Assembly (NCBI GenBank): GCA_031761405.1
Contig: JASEVX010000001.1
Location: forward strand, 48,221,102-48,285,101
Length of the DNA stretch: 64,000 nucleotides
Source: Serripes groenlandicus
Taxonomy: Eukaryota; Mollusca; Bivalvia; Cardiida; Cardiidae
Direction of reading: 5' to 3'
In this document: positions 1 through 10,551 of the stretch, one piece after another
Layout: each line of letters starts with the position of its first letter
Numbering within the stretch: the stretch's first letter is position 1
Position numbers and translations under genes: made by a program
The notes under the pieces: model-generated
Told to the model about the DNA's origin: nothing
What the model saw: only the letters and a program-made list of their open reading frames with translations
Database searches by the model: none

Positions 1-273
1 GATTTGTCCAGACCCATTTTTGTTCAACCGAACTAAACCTCAAACCAGGCAATTGATTTATTTCCAATGGTTCTGGTCCTCCCAAAGACGGTTACACATT
101 TGATCGTGTCCAGAGTCAATATTTTCTTCCGTGGAGAGAAGTGTCAAAGCGAAATGCATCATGGGATACTTTAGTAACCCCCGGAACAGCACGCAATCTG
201 TATTATTAATTTAACCCTTAACATGCACATCGCAACAAATCTGCACGAAAACGCTGAATTATCTTTATACTAA
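1..273. other. no feature seen
   Basis: AT-rich sequence with no open frame or recognised repeat. A lone TTAACCC-like string at 212-219 may be a worn element end. Confidence 0.5.
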
Positions 274-395
274 TTTGAGTTAAAAACACTGTGACAAAAG
301 GGGTAATTGCTTTTTATGAGCAATTTCTCCTTTTGCTACAATGTTTTCAAAATTCGTCTTTCGCAAGTGCGTCTGCTAGAGGGAAGCGGCTAGGA
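274..395. mobile_element. family B MITE, internal fragment
   Basis: Contains the family core: a diverged form of GAAAACATTGTGGCAAAAGG, then GGTAATTGC...GAGCAATTTC and CTCCTTTTGCTACAATG, then TTTTCAAAATTCGTC. Both TTAACCC ends are lost. Confidence 0.7.
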
Positions 396-1234
396 TGCGT
401 TATGGAATTTAGAATCTTATTCAAACGAAAGTGAAAAATCAAGATGAGCATGCTCGTCAATGAAAGCGTATTCTGTTTTGAAGTTACCGCTACTGTTCAA
501 AAATGTGGTGGTATTGTTACACACGAATATTTTAAGATGATCACACTTTAAAGACAAACAGATATTAACTCGTTGAGATTTACCAAAGATACGTGTTTTT
601 TTGTTGAGAATATCTCTAATGGTAATACATCAAACTCTGTGTTAGGTAAGATTCCTTTTGGTAACAGCCATCTTGGTCATGATTTCAAATTAAGAATCTC
701 AGACCATACAATACGCTTCCAATCTAGATATTCGGATCTTATAAGAGATATCATTCTATTTTTACCCCACAAAGTTCCACAGGGTAAAGGGTCCATTGAT
801 CAATGCGTGAGATAAATGAGAGAATATGCAGAATGCATAATGTCCTTGCTACATGTTATTTCGTGACGTGTTAATTACACAGGGTCATGCCGGGTGCCGG
901 TCAATATGCATTCATATCCAGATGAGGATAGTCTTACGAACAATGAATGTATTCGCCAAATGGATCACGTCACGTAAAATCTACATTCGCGACTTTTGGA
1001 ACCGGAGGAGTTCTGGATCAGCCTGCACCCCCGTGTATTCTGATCAGGTCTTCTACCCTGTTCGCTATATAGTCATACACGTATCCCGATTGTCTCTTGA
1101 GAACGGTCATGGTCGAACACGTTATACCAATTATACAAGAAGGCACACAAGAAGGCACTTTGATCGTAATTGCTAATAATTTGAAAAAGACCGAAAGTCG
1201 TTTTTTTATATGACGTCACTAAACGATTGACCAC
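396..1234. other. no recognised feature; two short open frames only
   Basis: Short open frames of 80 and 107 codons lie at 573-815 and 853-1176. Neither has an ATG start or a composition that looks coding. I recognise no repeat family here. Confidence 0.45.
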
Positions 1235-1257
1235 GTGCAGAGGGTAGCCGAAGACTC

Positions 1258-1441
1258 GCTAGTAGCGGACTTCTTTAAAACATTGTGGCAAAGGGAGAAA
1301 CTGCTCATGGTGAGCAATTTTCCTTTTTGTCACAATGTATTCAGCTCTGTTCAATCAATAATTACACTTTCAATTTATAAAAATGTTGCATACTTTTGTC
1401 TACAGGTTTTCAGTAGTAGATTGTAAGTGGGTAAGGGTTAA
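1258..1441. mobile_element. family B MITE, 5'-degraded copy
   Basis: Reads AAAACATTGTGGCAAAGGG, then a hairpin CTGCTCATGGTGAGCAATTT and a CACAATG half. It ends in GTAAGGGTTAA at 1431-1441, the diagnostic right end. The left terminus is eroded. Confidence 0.75.
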
Positions 1442-1878
1442 TTGGTAATTCTTGGCGTACTAATAGCACGTAAAGGCCTTTATTGTAATGATGATATATA
1501 TTGTTTAACCCAGACAATATGCAGTTAGAATAATGATGACCATGTAACATTCCATTTCGTGATCTGTATTTCCATACAATGGGAATACGAAGGGCGGTCA
1601 AAATATATTGATACTCAACCGGGAACTGTGAAAATGGAGAATGTAACTTAGGATGAAAGTTTGAATTAATTGTATTATAAAGTTCATACAATTATGCAAT
1701 AAACATAAAATGCTTTACACACGCATGGTTTAGACTACACAAGGGGTGGTCAAAATTTAACTAGGGTTTTATAGCTGTTATTGTTTTTTAATAGGAATTA
1801 ATGAAAACAAATTTAAAATGCTTTGGACACACACGAGGGGTGATCAAAATGTATTTTAAGAGTTTGAAACGTATCTAC
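1442..1878. other. no feature seen
   Basis: AT-rich spacer. Two phrases, ACACACGAGGGGTGATCAAAAT and a variant near 1735-1760, recur with gtggtcaaaat wording and hint at an old dispersed repeat I cannot delimit. Confidence 0.4.
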
Positions 1879-2051
1879 ATGCTGAGCAATTTCTCCTTTT
1901 GCCGCAATAGGTTCGACTTTATTCAACGAGTTAACACTGTTTCAACTGTATTTAATAATTGAACTCTCATTTATGGAGATTTGTTCCCGTGTTTGCAAAT
2001 ACGTTTTAAAAGTTGTCTGCTACATATATGTTTTATTTTGGTAAGGGTTAA
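1879..2051. mobile_element. family B MITE, truncated, abutting a family A copy
   Basis: Begins in the hairpin half (GCTGAGCAATTTCTCCTTTT), continues through the AGTTGTCTGCTAC subterminal motif and ends GTAAGGGTTAA. Its terminal TTAA (2048-2051) is also the first four bases of the family A element that follows, so A appears to have used this TTAA as its target. Confidence 0.75.
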
Positions 2052-2277
2052 CCCTTTCCCTCATACGACAATTCTGCAGCAGACGACTTTGAACGTATTT
2101 TGTCAAAACATAGAAAATCTTCATAATTGAATGGATAACCTATGACAAAAAGTGGAAAACATTGTGGCAAAAGGAGAAATTGCACGTTTTGTGCAATTTC
2201 TTCTTTTGTCACTATGTTTTCGAAAAGCCATCTGCTGCAGAGGCGTCAGAAAGCGTCTATATGAGGGAAAGGGTTAA
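2048..2277 (-). mobile_element. family A TTAA MITE, full length (230 bp)
   Basis: Complete copy from TTAA to TTAA. Both ends carry TTAACCCTTTCCCTCATA in inverted orientation, followed inside by CTGCAGCAGACG (about 30-45 bp from each end). The middle holds a palindrome, GAAATTGCACG...TGTGCAATTTC. There is no coding capacity, so it must be mobilised in trans. TTAA targets with CCC-starting inverted repeats are hallmarks of the piggyBac superfamily. That assignment is inference, because no transposase is present in the window. It is in reverse orientation relative to the copy at 16440. Confidence 0.9.
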
Positions 2278-2697
2278 AGACACGTTCATTGGAATAAGGG
2301 TTATGCAAAGACGAGAAGAAAACAAGACATCTAGTTATAGTCATCAAATTTCACTTGAAGCATTAAATAAAACAGCAAAGAAATAAAATGGTCAATAAAA
2401 CACAGTCTGACAATTTTACTAAACGCAATGAAATTTACATTGAAATTAACAATGAAATTTACATTAGGAGTGGTCAGAAAAGCGACGATGACATATTTTA
2501 AGAGGACCTCAACATCATCAAAGGCGTTGATGGGAAATTAATTGTTGGAGCATAGTCACCTTCAAGGGTGTTCTGCACCTCCCCTGTGAAATCTCAATCT
2601 TTTTTGGAGGGGCTTTTACATTTTTTTTTAACTCGCATGCATTTCGAATGCAATTTAATGTTTAACTCTTTTCTGTTTGAAGTAGCTTTTGACGCAC

Positions 2698-2800
2698 CAG
2701 TAGACCAGACGACTTTTTCAAACATTTGTGACGAAAGGAGAACTTGCTCATAATTAGAAACGTCTCCTTTTGTCATAATGTTTTCAACTATAATCAATAA
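2698..2800. mobile_element. family B MITE fragment
   Basis: GACCAGACGACTTTTTCAAA, AGGAGAACTTGCTCATAA, then CTCCTTTTGTCATAATG and TTTTCAACT. The hairpin arms are diverged and both termini are missing. Confidence 0.7.
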
Positions 2801-4185
2801 ACAAAAATACATATGAAGGCAATATATTGCAGCTAAGAAGAGCAATTATATGACGCCGCGATGGAAATGACGTCACGATGTCCTGACGACGTCTCTTCAT
2901 CACAATTTGATCTTTTCAACACCAGAATGGACTGCACTTAAATTTCCGTCGTTTTTCTCTAATCTTGATGAAGACCAAGTGGTCGAAAATTGCATAATAT
3001 ATGAGTATCAGTGATATAAAACAATAATGATTATACATGTATGAACTCGGTGAACTATTGGATACAGGGGCATTTGTACAATTATCGCTTAATAATAAAT
3101 TGTGTTATTTAATGATGAATCATGTGCGAAAATTAGCAAAAGTTATAGTTAAAGCCTATGTTGTAAGACGGAGAGCATTATATCCGCAGAACTGATTATT
3201 GTTTCTTTTTGATATACAGGCGACTTTTTGAATCGATTATGGTAGGCATATTTTCAGGGCATTTTATGGGGAGTAAAAATTGATCGTAATGTGCAAGTTC
3301 TTATTCTCGCATAATGCTTTTGACTATAACAGTTTTCTCTTTTGGAAAAGTCTTCAAATTGTAGATGACGTATTATTATGTTCATAATGTATATGTGTAC
3401 GTTTATGTATTTTTCATTAGGACCGTATAGACACAACTATCTCCCTTTCAAACATTTATTCACTCACACATGCACTGACTGACTGACTCACACACACAAT
3501 CATTCGTTAGTGTCTTTGCTTGTGATTGTTTTTAACTGTGTTTGATTATACATATGACTACATTTTCTTTACATTTCGTTTATGTAAAGGACTTTTAGTT
3601 ATATATTATTACTTAACATTACGATAACTTTATTGTTATGTGATTTGGTGGACAGCAAAACTTCCGCTCTTTTTCTTAAAAGAGCATAGCCTAGCTGTTA
3701 AACAAAAACACTCATATTGTAAATTTATTCTTTAGACAGTGTGAAAATGTTTCAATTAACGTTTTCATTTTTTTTTTTTTTTTTCATTTTTTTGTTTTTG
3801 CCCAGAAGTGATCTCAATCATAATTATACGTACTTATATTGACTTTTTATATCTACCTTATTTTTCTTTTGGAGATGAAGTTTCTGGAATGGATGTTTTC
3901 GAATGGTACTGCCCATATCTGTCTATTTGATATTGTCGTTATGAAGTAGAACGATACCAACACAACACGTTTTCCATTTTTTGCTTTTTTTGTATGTTTT
4001 TTTGTTTTGTTTTTTATTTATTTTTTTTGGTTTTCTTAATTATTTTTCTTTTGAAAGTGACTTATAGGCCCATGGGGCCGGGTGTTATTTATTACATTTT
4101 GTACCATTGTTTTGTTGTTGTATATACACATGTCACTATAATAAAATATTTACTTACTTACTTACTGTATGTATATATTTGCTTG
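2801..4185. other. no gene seen; poly-T and short microsatellites
   Basis: About 1.4 kb of AT-rich DNA. A homopolymer T tract lies at about 3769-3784, short (TGAC)n/(CA)n runs at 3476-3500 and (TACT)n at 4149-4166. A very worn family B relic may lie at 3215-3340. No open frame looks coding. Confidence 0.5.
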
Positions 4186-4189
4186 TATA

Positions 4190-4380
4190 TTTTCAAGGCG
4201 TCGACTGCAGAATTTTTGTAAGCAGGAAAAGGTTATAATCTACCTGAAAAGATATTTAAATTAAAGTTATCAGATTACAACATTTATCTCAGATTAATAG
4301 GGACTGTTGAAATTACGAATTCTAAGCTGGGTTGAAAACATTGTTGGAAAAGAAGAACTATTTCGTTTTTACATAGTTTA
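4190..4380. mobile_element. family B MITE relics
   Basis: A right-end half (GCGTCGACTGCAGAATTTTTG...AGGAAAAGGTTA, 4196-4236) is followed by a core-like phrase GTTGAAAACATTGTTGGAAA at 4333-4352. Both are too eroded to join. Confidence 0.5.
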
Positions 4381-4899
4381 GCTATATATCGAATGAAGTG
4401 CGTGCCATCTGGAAAGGTTTGCTAATCATTCTGACTGTAGGTACATTTGCACATCCCTTTATAGCGTTTTTAAAGAAGAAAACCACCCTAGATATTCGGT
4501 AAGGATTTGATTTTTTCATATAATGCTTTCTTATCGGTCTCAACTGACGTTTTTTTTTATCCCGATATCTAAGGTTTTTTTTTCGGGAGGTCAAATATTT
4601 GACAAAAACAATCGACAAACGTTTTACACATTTTTGCAATATATAAGTAGTGTGTTATATGATAAGGAACTGTTTCCGATTCATTATTTGATTTCATCAA
4701 GGAACACAAACTGTGAAGACCTTTTCCAAGAGATGTATTAAGAAAAGAACGGACAGATGTAAATAAAACTGAGAACAATAGTAGAAAGCGATGTGGAAAG
4801 ATTTATGGACCTTTTCTTCTTTTTCTATAATATTGAAAATTGATCTGTTGTTTATGTGTAGATCTACATGAGCTTAATTCGGTTTTATGAGAAGAAATC

Positions 4900-5034
4900 C
4901 CTCAAAGTGGGCATTTACTACGTTTGCCAAAATGTTTTCAACTCTATTAAAAAACAAAACTTTTATTTGTCATAAGCCTAGAAGTGTTCGAAGTCGTCAA
5001 CGGCAGATTTGGTGTACGTGGGAAAGGGTTAAAA
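4900..5034. mobile_element. family B MITE, right half
   Basis: CCAAAATGTTTTCAACTCTA, then GAAGTCGTCAACGGCAGATT and GTGGGAAAGGGTTAA ending at 5030-5034. The left half is degraded beyond recognition. Confidence 0.7.
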
Positions 5035-6095
5035 TACGACTTACTGTTGAAATCGTAAGATGACTGTATCGAATGTCCTAGCACCTGAATAACGTCTTTA
5101 CAATTTGACTGTCACAATGCAACACTTATTGCTGCAAAACATGCAGCCGGGGGGTAAATAATGGTCAAACAATTTCAAAATTTGAAAAAGTTTTTTAAAT
5201 TTTTTGATAGATTGACCGAGGTTATGAAAAACTGATAAAAAGCAAGTTGGACAATTGAAAGAGTCAAAAGTCCGATGATTGATTGGAAAATTGAACTTTC
5301 ATAAAATTTGGAAAGCTCTTATTACTTTTTTCACCTGTCACATGATTAGGGGGACTGGTCAGTCACGACCACAGTGGACAATGCAATAAACACGTTCTGT
5401 AAAACACAAAGTCCATTCCACTGCATTGAAGTGTAATTAATTTTTCACTTTAATATTTCCACATTTGAAGTTTAAATGCTTGTAAGTGGACAAGGGTCAG
5501 TTGGGGTGACCAAAATTGCGGCTTTCACTTCACAATTATGGCAGTGGTCAGTCATTGGTCACTGTGGCGAGCGGTTAGGGGAAGCCGGGATTGAGGGTCA
5601 AGTCGTGGGCAAAGGTCGACCTTCGACTGACAGAGTCCTCGGTTTCCCCTAAAACAAGCACGGCATTCATCGGGAACAAAGATCTTTATGCTCATTATTC
5701 AAATTAAAAATGCAAGATTGACGCTTCGCTTTTTATATTCATCTTCTTGAACTTTTGCATGTTGAGAGTGCACATAATGGCAACAATAAATAATATAATT
5801 CAAACTGATATTAATACGTCTGCATTGAAACTACTGAAAAAATAACACTGTCAATTGGACCGGTTTGGGAGAAAATGGGACTTTAATTGATCAGTGTTCG
5901 CCAACCGTCCTAAATTATATCTCGTTTTAAAGTTGAATAATTTTCTAAATTTTAAAGTAATATAATTTCTTATTGCAAATCAGATATCATGTAACAGTGG
6001 TAATTTGGAATTAAAGTTAGAATAATAGTTATAATGGTTGGGGTGTACATCGCATATGTCTCTATACTATGTGTTAATTTTAAATATCAAAACTA
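5035..6095. other. no feature recognised
   Basis: No coding-like frame. The slightly more GC-rich stretch 5330-5660 has repeated phrases around GGTCAGTCA (5349-5365 and 5540-5560) but no clear repeat boundary. Confidence 0.4.
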
Positions 6096-6225
6096 TGTTT
6101 TTATGGTGATTCGCACCGCTTTCAACACTTTTTCAGTTATATCACGGCGTTTCCTGGGTTAGTTACATCTACAAATTGTTCACTTATCCTGACACAAATG
6201 CTAACCCCATAGAGCAAAGGAGGGA
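6096..6225 (-). mobile_element. S1 SINE, 5'-truncated tail fragment
   Basis: Minus-strand copy of the S1 tail: CCGTGATATAACTGAAAAAG and the GCGGTG stretch, read here as GCACCGCTTTCAACACTTTTTC...ATCACGGCGTTTCCTGG. The tRNA-like head is missing. Confidence 0.6.
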
Positions 6226-6839
6226 AAGTATTTTATTACCATTTTTACAGTATTTACTCAATAAGACTCGCAATGATCAGTAACTGTCTATAATAACCTA
6301 TGACTATTTACCTGATTCGATATGTTAACAGATGTCTGCTTTGATATCATCTATAGTAAAAAATACATTCCAAATATCGGAAGCATAATTTAGATACATA
6401 AATAAAAACATTGTATAAAAAAGTAGTGATTTCTCGTTTTGTTCAATTTGCCCTTTTCCCATTCGAGCTTCACAAGTCGGCTGCATCTGCTTTAAAGGCC
6501 CCTTTTCTAAGGAAGCAGCCAAATTATTAAAAGTCATTGAAAATGCCTTTCAATTTCTGGAGCAGCTGTCCAGTAGTCTGGTATCTATTTTCATTTCTGA
6601 GAGTGCGTGCCATTGATAAAATACATCATTGGACGAGATAATGATATTCATCTTCGATATGATGACCTTTGTTTCACAGGCCTTTATGTTTTCAAGAATA
6701 AATTGTTTATTCTTTTATGTCTTGTTCAATTTTCTGGAGCACTTCTCCAAACCCTTCCCCCGAGACCTCCGTCTTTCCCGTAGTTACGTTAGAACATTCT
6801 ATCATTTAGCTAAGCATTTAATCTAACAGACACATTTAC

Positions 6840-7024
6840 AAGCATTTACAGCTGACAACTTTTGAAAACATTATGACAAAAGAAGAAATTGCTCATTATG
6901 AGCATTTTTTTCCCAACAACGTTTTCAACTCCATTAAATAATAACACTTTCATTGAGAGACATATTTTCTTTTTCATATTGATATTTTCATAGTCATCTG
7001 CCGCACATGTGCGAAAGGGCTACA
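6840..7024. mobile_element. family B MITE, degraded copy
   Basis: GCTGACAACTTTTGAAAACA, then AGAAATTGCTCATTATGAGC and AACGTTTTCAACTC. It ends near GTGCGAAAGGGCTA. The hairpin is intact on the left arm only. Confidence 0.7.
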
Positions 7025-7164
7025 ATAAGCTGCATGTGTTTCTTGTAAAATCTTACCAAAGGGTGAGCCTCAATACGATGAAATAAAAGGAAAACTAACT
7101 TTTATGATTAAAGATGCATCCATGAATCCATCTATGACAGAAGATGAACATAATGTATTCATAA

Positions 7165-7282
7165 AGTATTTACGGGTGGTTGTAGACTTTGGTGAGACAG
7201 TGCGAATACACCGCCTCGTCTGAAGTATTTACGGGTGGTTGTAGACTTTGGTGAGACGGTGCGAATACACATCTTCGTCTGA
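7165..7282. repeat. 59-bp direct duplication
   Basis: Two head-to-tail units, each beginning AGTATTTACGGGTGGTTGTA and sharing GACTTTGGTGAGAC and GTGCGAATACAC, at 7165 and 7224. Related wording (gactctggtgagactgtgc) recurs at 41607-41625, so the unit belongs to an older dispersed repeat that also contributes 7283-7333. Confidence 0.7.
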
Positions 7283-7333
7283 GTCTTTACGCATGTTTAA
7301 AGATCCTAAATCGCTAGATGCGTCTCATATATA

Positions 7334-7837
7334 TGAGCCGTTCCACGAGGAAACCAACATTGTGGACTCTGCGTAAAGTATCGATCCGGATCAGCCTGCG
7401 CAATCCGTGCAGGCTTACCCGGATAGACACGTTTTGCCTCCTGTGGATTTTCTGTTTCAGGAATAGCTACTCTATACATATATCCCCCTAAGACGGAATG
7501 TGTCGGCCGGATCAGTCTGCGCGGACAGCGCAGGCTGATCTGGTCGATACATTACGCAGATGTCTATCGCCGCAGCTGCATTTTGGGGGCATTTTGAGAA
7601 AACCAACATTGTGGACTCTGCGTAAAGTATCGATCCGGATGAGTCTAAGCATGCTGCGTAGGCTAACCCAGACAAACACTTTTCGCCTCGTGTGGATTTT
7701 TCTGTTTCAATTATCATTACACTCGTCTTCTATCCCGCTGAGTCGGTACGTGTCGGCCCGGATTAGCCTACGTGGATTGCGCAGACTGATCTGTGTCGAT
7801 ACATTACGCGGAGTTAATTTTCTCGTGGAACGGCTCA
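7334..7837. mobile_element. family D/E composite MITE
   Basis: Outer inverted ends TGAGCCGTTCCACGAG (7334-7349) and CTCGTGGAACGGCTCA (7822-7837). Inside, two D-like bodies stand in tandem. Each has CAACATTGTGGACTCTGCGT, AAAGTATCGA, then the hairpin GATCAGCCTGCGC-type blocks. Between them (7568-7600) is the phrase GCAGCTGCATTTTGGGGGCATTTTGAGAAAA. That phrase is typical of the E elements at 19229 and 50731. The open frames across it are fortuitous. Confidence 0.8.
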
Positions 7838-8003
7838 TATGTATACACATGTATAATTGCTATAGTTCCGACTGTTCGTATACTGTATTGAGATGCCCAA
7901 TGACACTAGGGGTCATCGTGTGATGGACCACGCCGCACGAAGCACCTAGTCTGTCGTGATTGGGGATCGAGTCCGAGACGGCCTGTCCAAATTCCCATAG
8001 TAA

Positions 8004-8082
8004 GCAACTCGGTCAAAATGTTTTCAAAAGTCGTGTTCAGCAGATTCGTCAAAATGCGTCTTAATATGGAAGAGGATTATAT
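8004..8082. mobile_element. family B MITE, right-end fragment
   Basis: AAAATGTTTTCAAAAGTCGT followed by GCAGATTCGTCAAAATGCGTC matches the family B right half. The end is worn. Confidence 0.65.
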
Positions 8083-8091
8083 CTTTAGTAT

Positions 8092-8108
8092 CCCCCCCCC
8101 CCCCCCCC
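8092..8108 (+). repeat. poly-C tract (17 bp)
   Basis: Uninterrupted C17. Its length is likely variable and error-prone in sequencing. Confidence 0.95.
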
Positions 8109-8145
8109 GCATGTATGATAGATTGCACAGTCCTTGACATACTAG

Positions 8146-8443
8146 AGCCGAGCCCCGGTAGCTCAGTATGTAACGAATGCGGGTTGTGAGTGCAGGGGTT
8201 GTGAGTTCGAATCCCAACATTCTTTCAGTCGTTTGACAAAAGTCATGGTGACAAGCGTCATTCGTCTACCACGAATAGACTAGACTGTGGGTAGAAATGG
8301 CCAGTTGCTTAGAAAGATTATTGTGTGGATTACTGGTCTGAGAAAGCCAGGACATACATGAGTAGATGAACTGGCCGCCGACGGCTGATATGACTGAACA
8401 AATGTTTAAAATGGCGTTAAACCCAAATCAGTTAACAATTGAA
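8146..8443 (+). mobile_element. S1 tRNA-derived SINE
   Basis: The tRNA-like head has box A TAGCTCAGTATG and box B GAGTTCGAATCCC (about 8158-8215). A body follows (TTTGACAAAAGTCATGGTGA, GGAATACTGGT-like, AAAGCCAGGA), then the tail GATATGACTGAAC...GGCGTTAAACCC. The imperfect repeats ATACTAG at 8139-8145 and 8444-8450 are likely target-site duplications. RNA polymerase III transcription would start in the head. It has no coding capacity and needs a LINE reverse transcriptase to move. Confidence 0.85.
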
Positions 8444-8450
8444 ATACTAG

Positions 8451-9499
8451 TATGGACTTGGAACTGCATTATGGTGAGTGGTTAAATATGTTTGTCAATA
8501 AATCCATTTCCATATGTATTTGGTCACATCAGTTATTCTTTCTGTTCACCTTATGGACTGTACCTTTAGTGTTGGAATATGAACACTATTTAAAAAAGCA
8601 AGAGAAATAAAGACAAATGAAGGAAATCCACTATACGTATGAAGTGATTATAAATCGCATTTATAATGGTCATAGCTTGTCCGTCCTTTAAGATAAAGAC
8701 ATATATTGAGACAACTTTAGTTATGCCTAAAACAGGACACGAGACCAAAGGTCGAACCGTTGAAATTTTCATTGTTTTCATTGCCATATCAAATTGAAAA
8801 CCTTTTAATTAGAGCGGTCGTAAATGCTAAAATATGGACACCCCTAATTTCGAATGCCGGGACTTGGATCCCGGTATCTATTGTCCGGGCACGCGCTTTG
8901 CCTCATATCGACCGGTAAACGTGTATTATTTTCCCATTGTAGACAGACAATAAATGTCCTAATATTTCACCATTCCCGGTTCATCTTTTGAAGACAAATG
9001 GGTAAAATAACAAGTGCGGTCCATAGCTAAGTGACCGTCGATAGCTTAAATGGACATTTTACGGACCGTCCTTACCGCCTCAATCCAAAACGGGATTATT
9101 TTCGTAGAACCATCATAATGTCGTATATAAAACTTTCTTTCCTGAAAATATTTTCCAATTTAGAATCTTTTGTTTAAATATTTCCTACATTGTTTTAAAT
9201 GAAAAAAACTACATTTTGAGTCATTATGTTTATTTGTCTATCCAAAGGCTAAATACAGAAATGTTTGTAAATTACCAAATAGCTTTTTGCTCAGCGTGTT
9301 CATGACATATGTATTAAAATGTCTTCGCCGCCTAACTATCATTTTTACAGTGAGAGGTTTCGTTAAATTTCACAAAGCTTACTTAATCAGGACGACCTAC
9401 GATATTTTTAGTTTGAGCTGATAATGCAGAAATCCAATAAATGTACATGCATTTTAACGATTCAATTATTACATTTGTGTCACATCGAGAGAATATATA
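8451..9499. other. no feature recognised
   Basis: About 1 kb without a coding-like frame. GC-richer patches at 8850-9060 resemble no family I can name. Confidence 0.4.
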
Positions 9500-9738
9500 T
9501 GAGCCGAATTACGAGAAAACCAACATTGTGCAAAGTATCGACCCGGATCAGCCTAAGAATGCCGCGCAGGCTAACCCGGACTGACAATTTTCGCCTCCTG
9601 TGGATTTTCTACTTCGTGAATCATTATTATATACCTCTACCCCCCTGAGACGGAATGTGTCAGCCCGGAGGAGCCCGCTGATCTGGTTCGATAAATAACG
9701 CGGAGTGCATTATGTTGGTCTTCTCGTGGAATTGCTCA
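9500..9738. mobile_element. family D MITE (239 bp)
   Basis: Inverted ends TGAGCCGAATTACGAGAAAA and TTCTCGTGGAATTGCTCA. The internal blocks GTATCGACCCGGATCAGCCT, TTTTCGCCTCCTGTGGATTT and GACGGAATGTGTCAGCCCGG are shared with the copies at 7334, 25619 and 54096. Confidence 0.85.
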
Positions 9739-9857
9739 TATATAGTTATAGCTGCATGGCATTGTTATGGAAATAAAACTGCATTTCGACCAATTGATAA
9801 CTGGTTAAAACATTTCCCCAAATACAACACATTATACAGCAGACAACAACCCTATAA

Positions 9858-10157
9858 ATGATTGATTGATTGATTGATTGGGGTTTAGCGACGTTTTTAA
9901 CAATTTCTCAGTCATATCACGGCGGCCAGTTCACCTACTCATATGTTTCCTGGTGTTCGCACACCAGTACTCCACACAACAATCTTCCCAAGCAACTGGC
10001 TGCTTTTCCACATAGACTTAGCCCATTGGTGGAAGACGAATGACGCATGTCGCAATGACTTTTGTCAAACGTCGGAAAAAAAGTTGGCCGAGCCGGGATT
10101 CGAACTCACAACCCCTGGATTGACAGCCCGCGTCGTTACCGACGGAGCTACCGGGAA
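9858..10157 (-). mobile_element. S1 tRNA-derived SINE
   Basis: Reverse-strand copy. The (TGAT)n tail remnant is at 9858-9879, the tail core CGTGATATGACTGAGAAATT-like at 9900-9925, and box B, read as CGGGATTCGAACTCACAAC, at 10097-10115. Box A lies near 10140-10155. The open frames of 60-72 codons in it are chance translations of the SINE. Confidence 0.85.
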
Positions 10158-10189
10158 ATGAAAGTTTATGTATTGAATAAAGTTGAAAA

Positions 10190-10321
10190 AAGTATGACAA
10201 AAGTCGTCGGCTGCAAATGCATTAAACTGCGCCTGAAAATAGGAAAACGTTAATTTTTAGTTGCATTAATCGTAAACCTACATCTTCATTAACGAGCAAT
10301 TTCTCCTTTAGTCACGTTTTC
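10190..10321. mobile_element. family B MITE remnants flanking an A insertion
   Basis: AGTCGTCGGCTGCAAATGCA and GAGCAATTTCTCCTTTAGTC are family B pieces. The last bases before TTAA (GTTTTC) run straight into the A copy at 10322. Confidence 0.6.
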
Positions 10322-10551
10322 TTAACACTTTCCCTCATATAGACGCTTTCTGACGCGTCTGCAGCAGACGGCTTTTTGAAAACATAGTGACAAAAGAAGA
10401 AATTGCTCAAAACGAACAATTTCTCATTTTGCCACAATGTTTTCTACTTTAAGTCATAGGTTATCCATTCAATTATAGAGATTTTCTATTTTTTGACAGA
10501 ATATGTTCAAAGTCGTCTGCTGCAGTATTGTCGTATGCAGGAAAGGGTTAC
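10322..10551 (+). mobile_element. family A TTAA MITE, near full length
   Basis: Left end TTAACACTTTCCCTCATATA, subterminal CTGCAGCAGACGGC, hairpin ATTGCTCAAAACGAACAATT and right subterminal GTCGTCTGCTGCAG. Right end GGAAAGGGTTAC: the last base is mutated, so the 3' TTAA is TTAC. Confidence 0.9.

Noticed and set aside
7498..7923. 141-codon open frame
   Set aside because: It runs through the D/E composite MITE. Similar frames occur in the E copies at 19173-19379 and 50693-51022.
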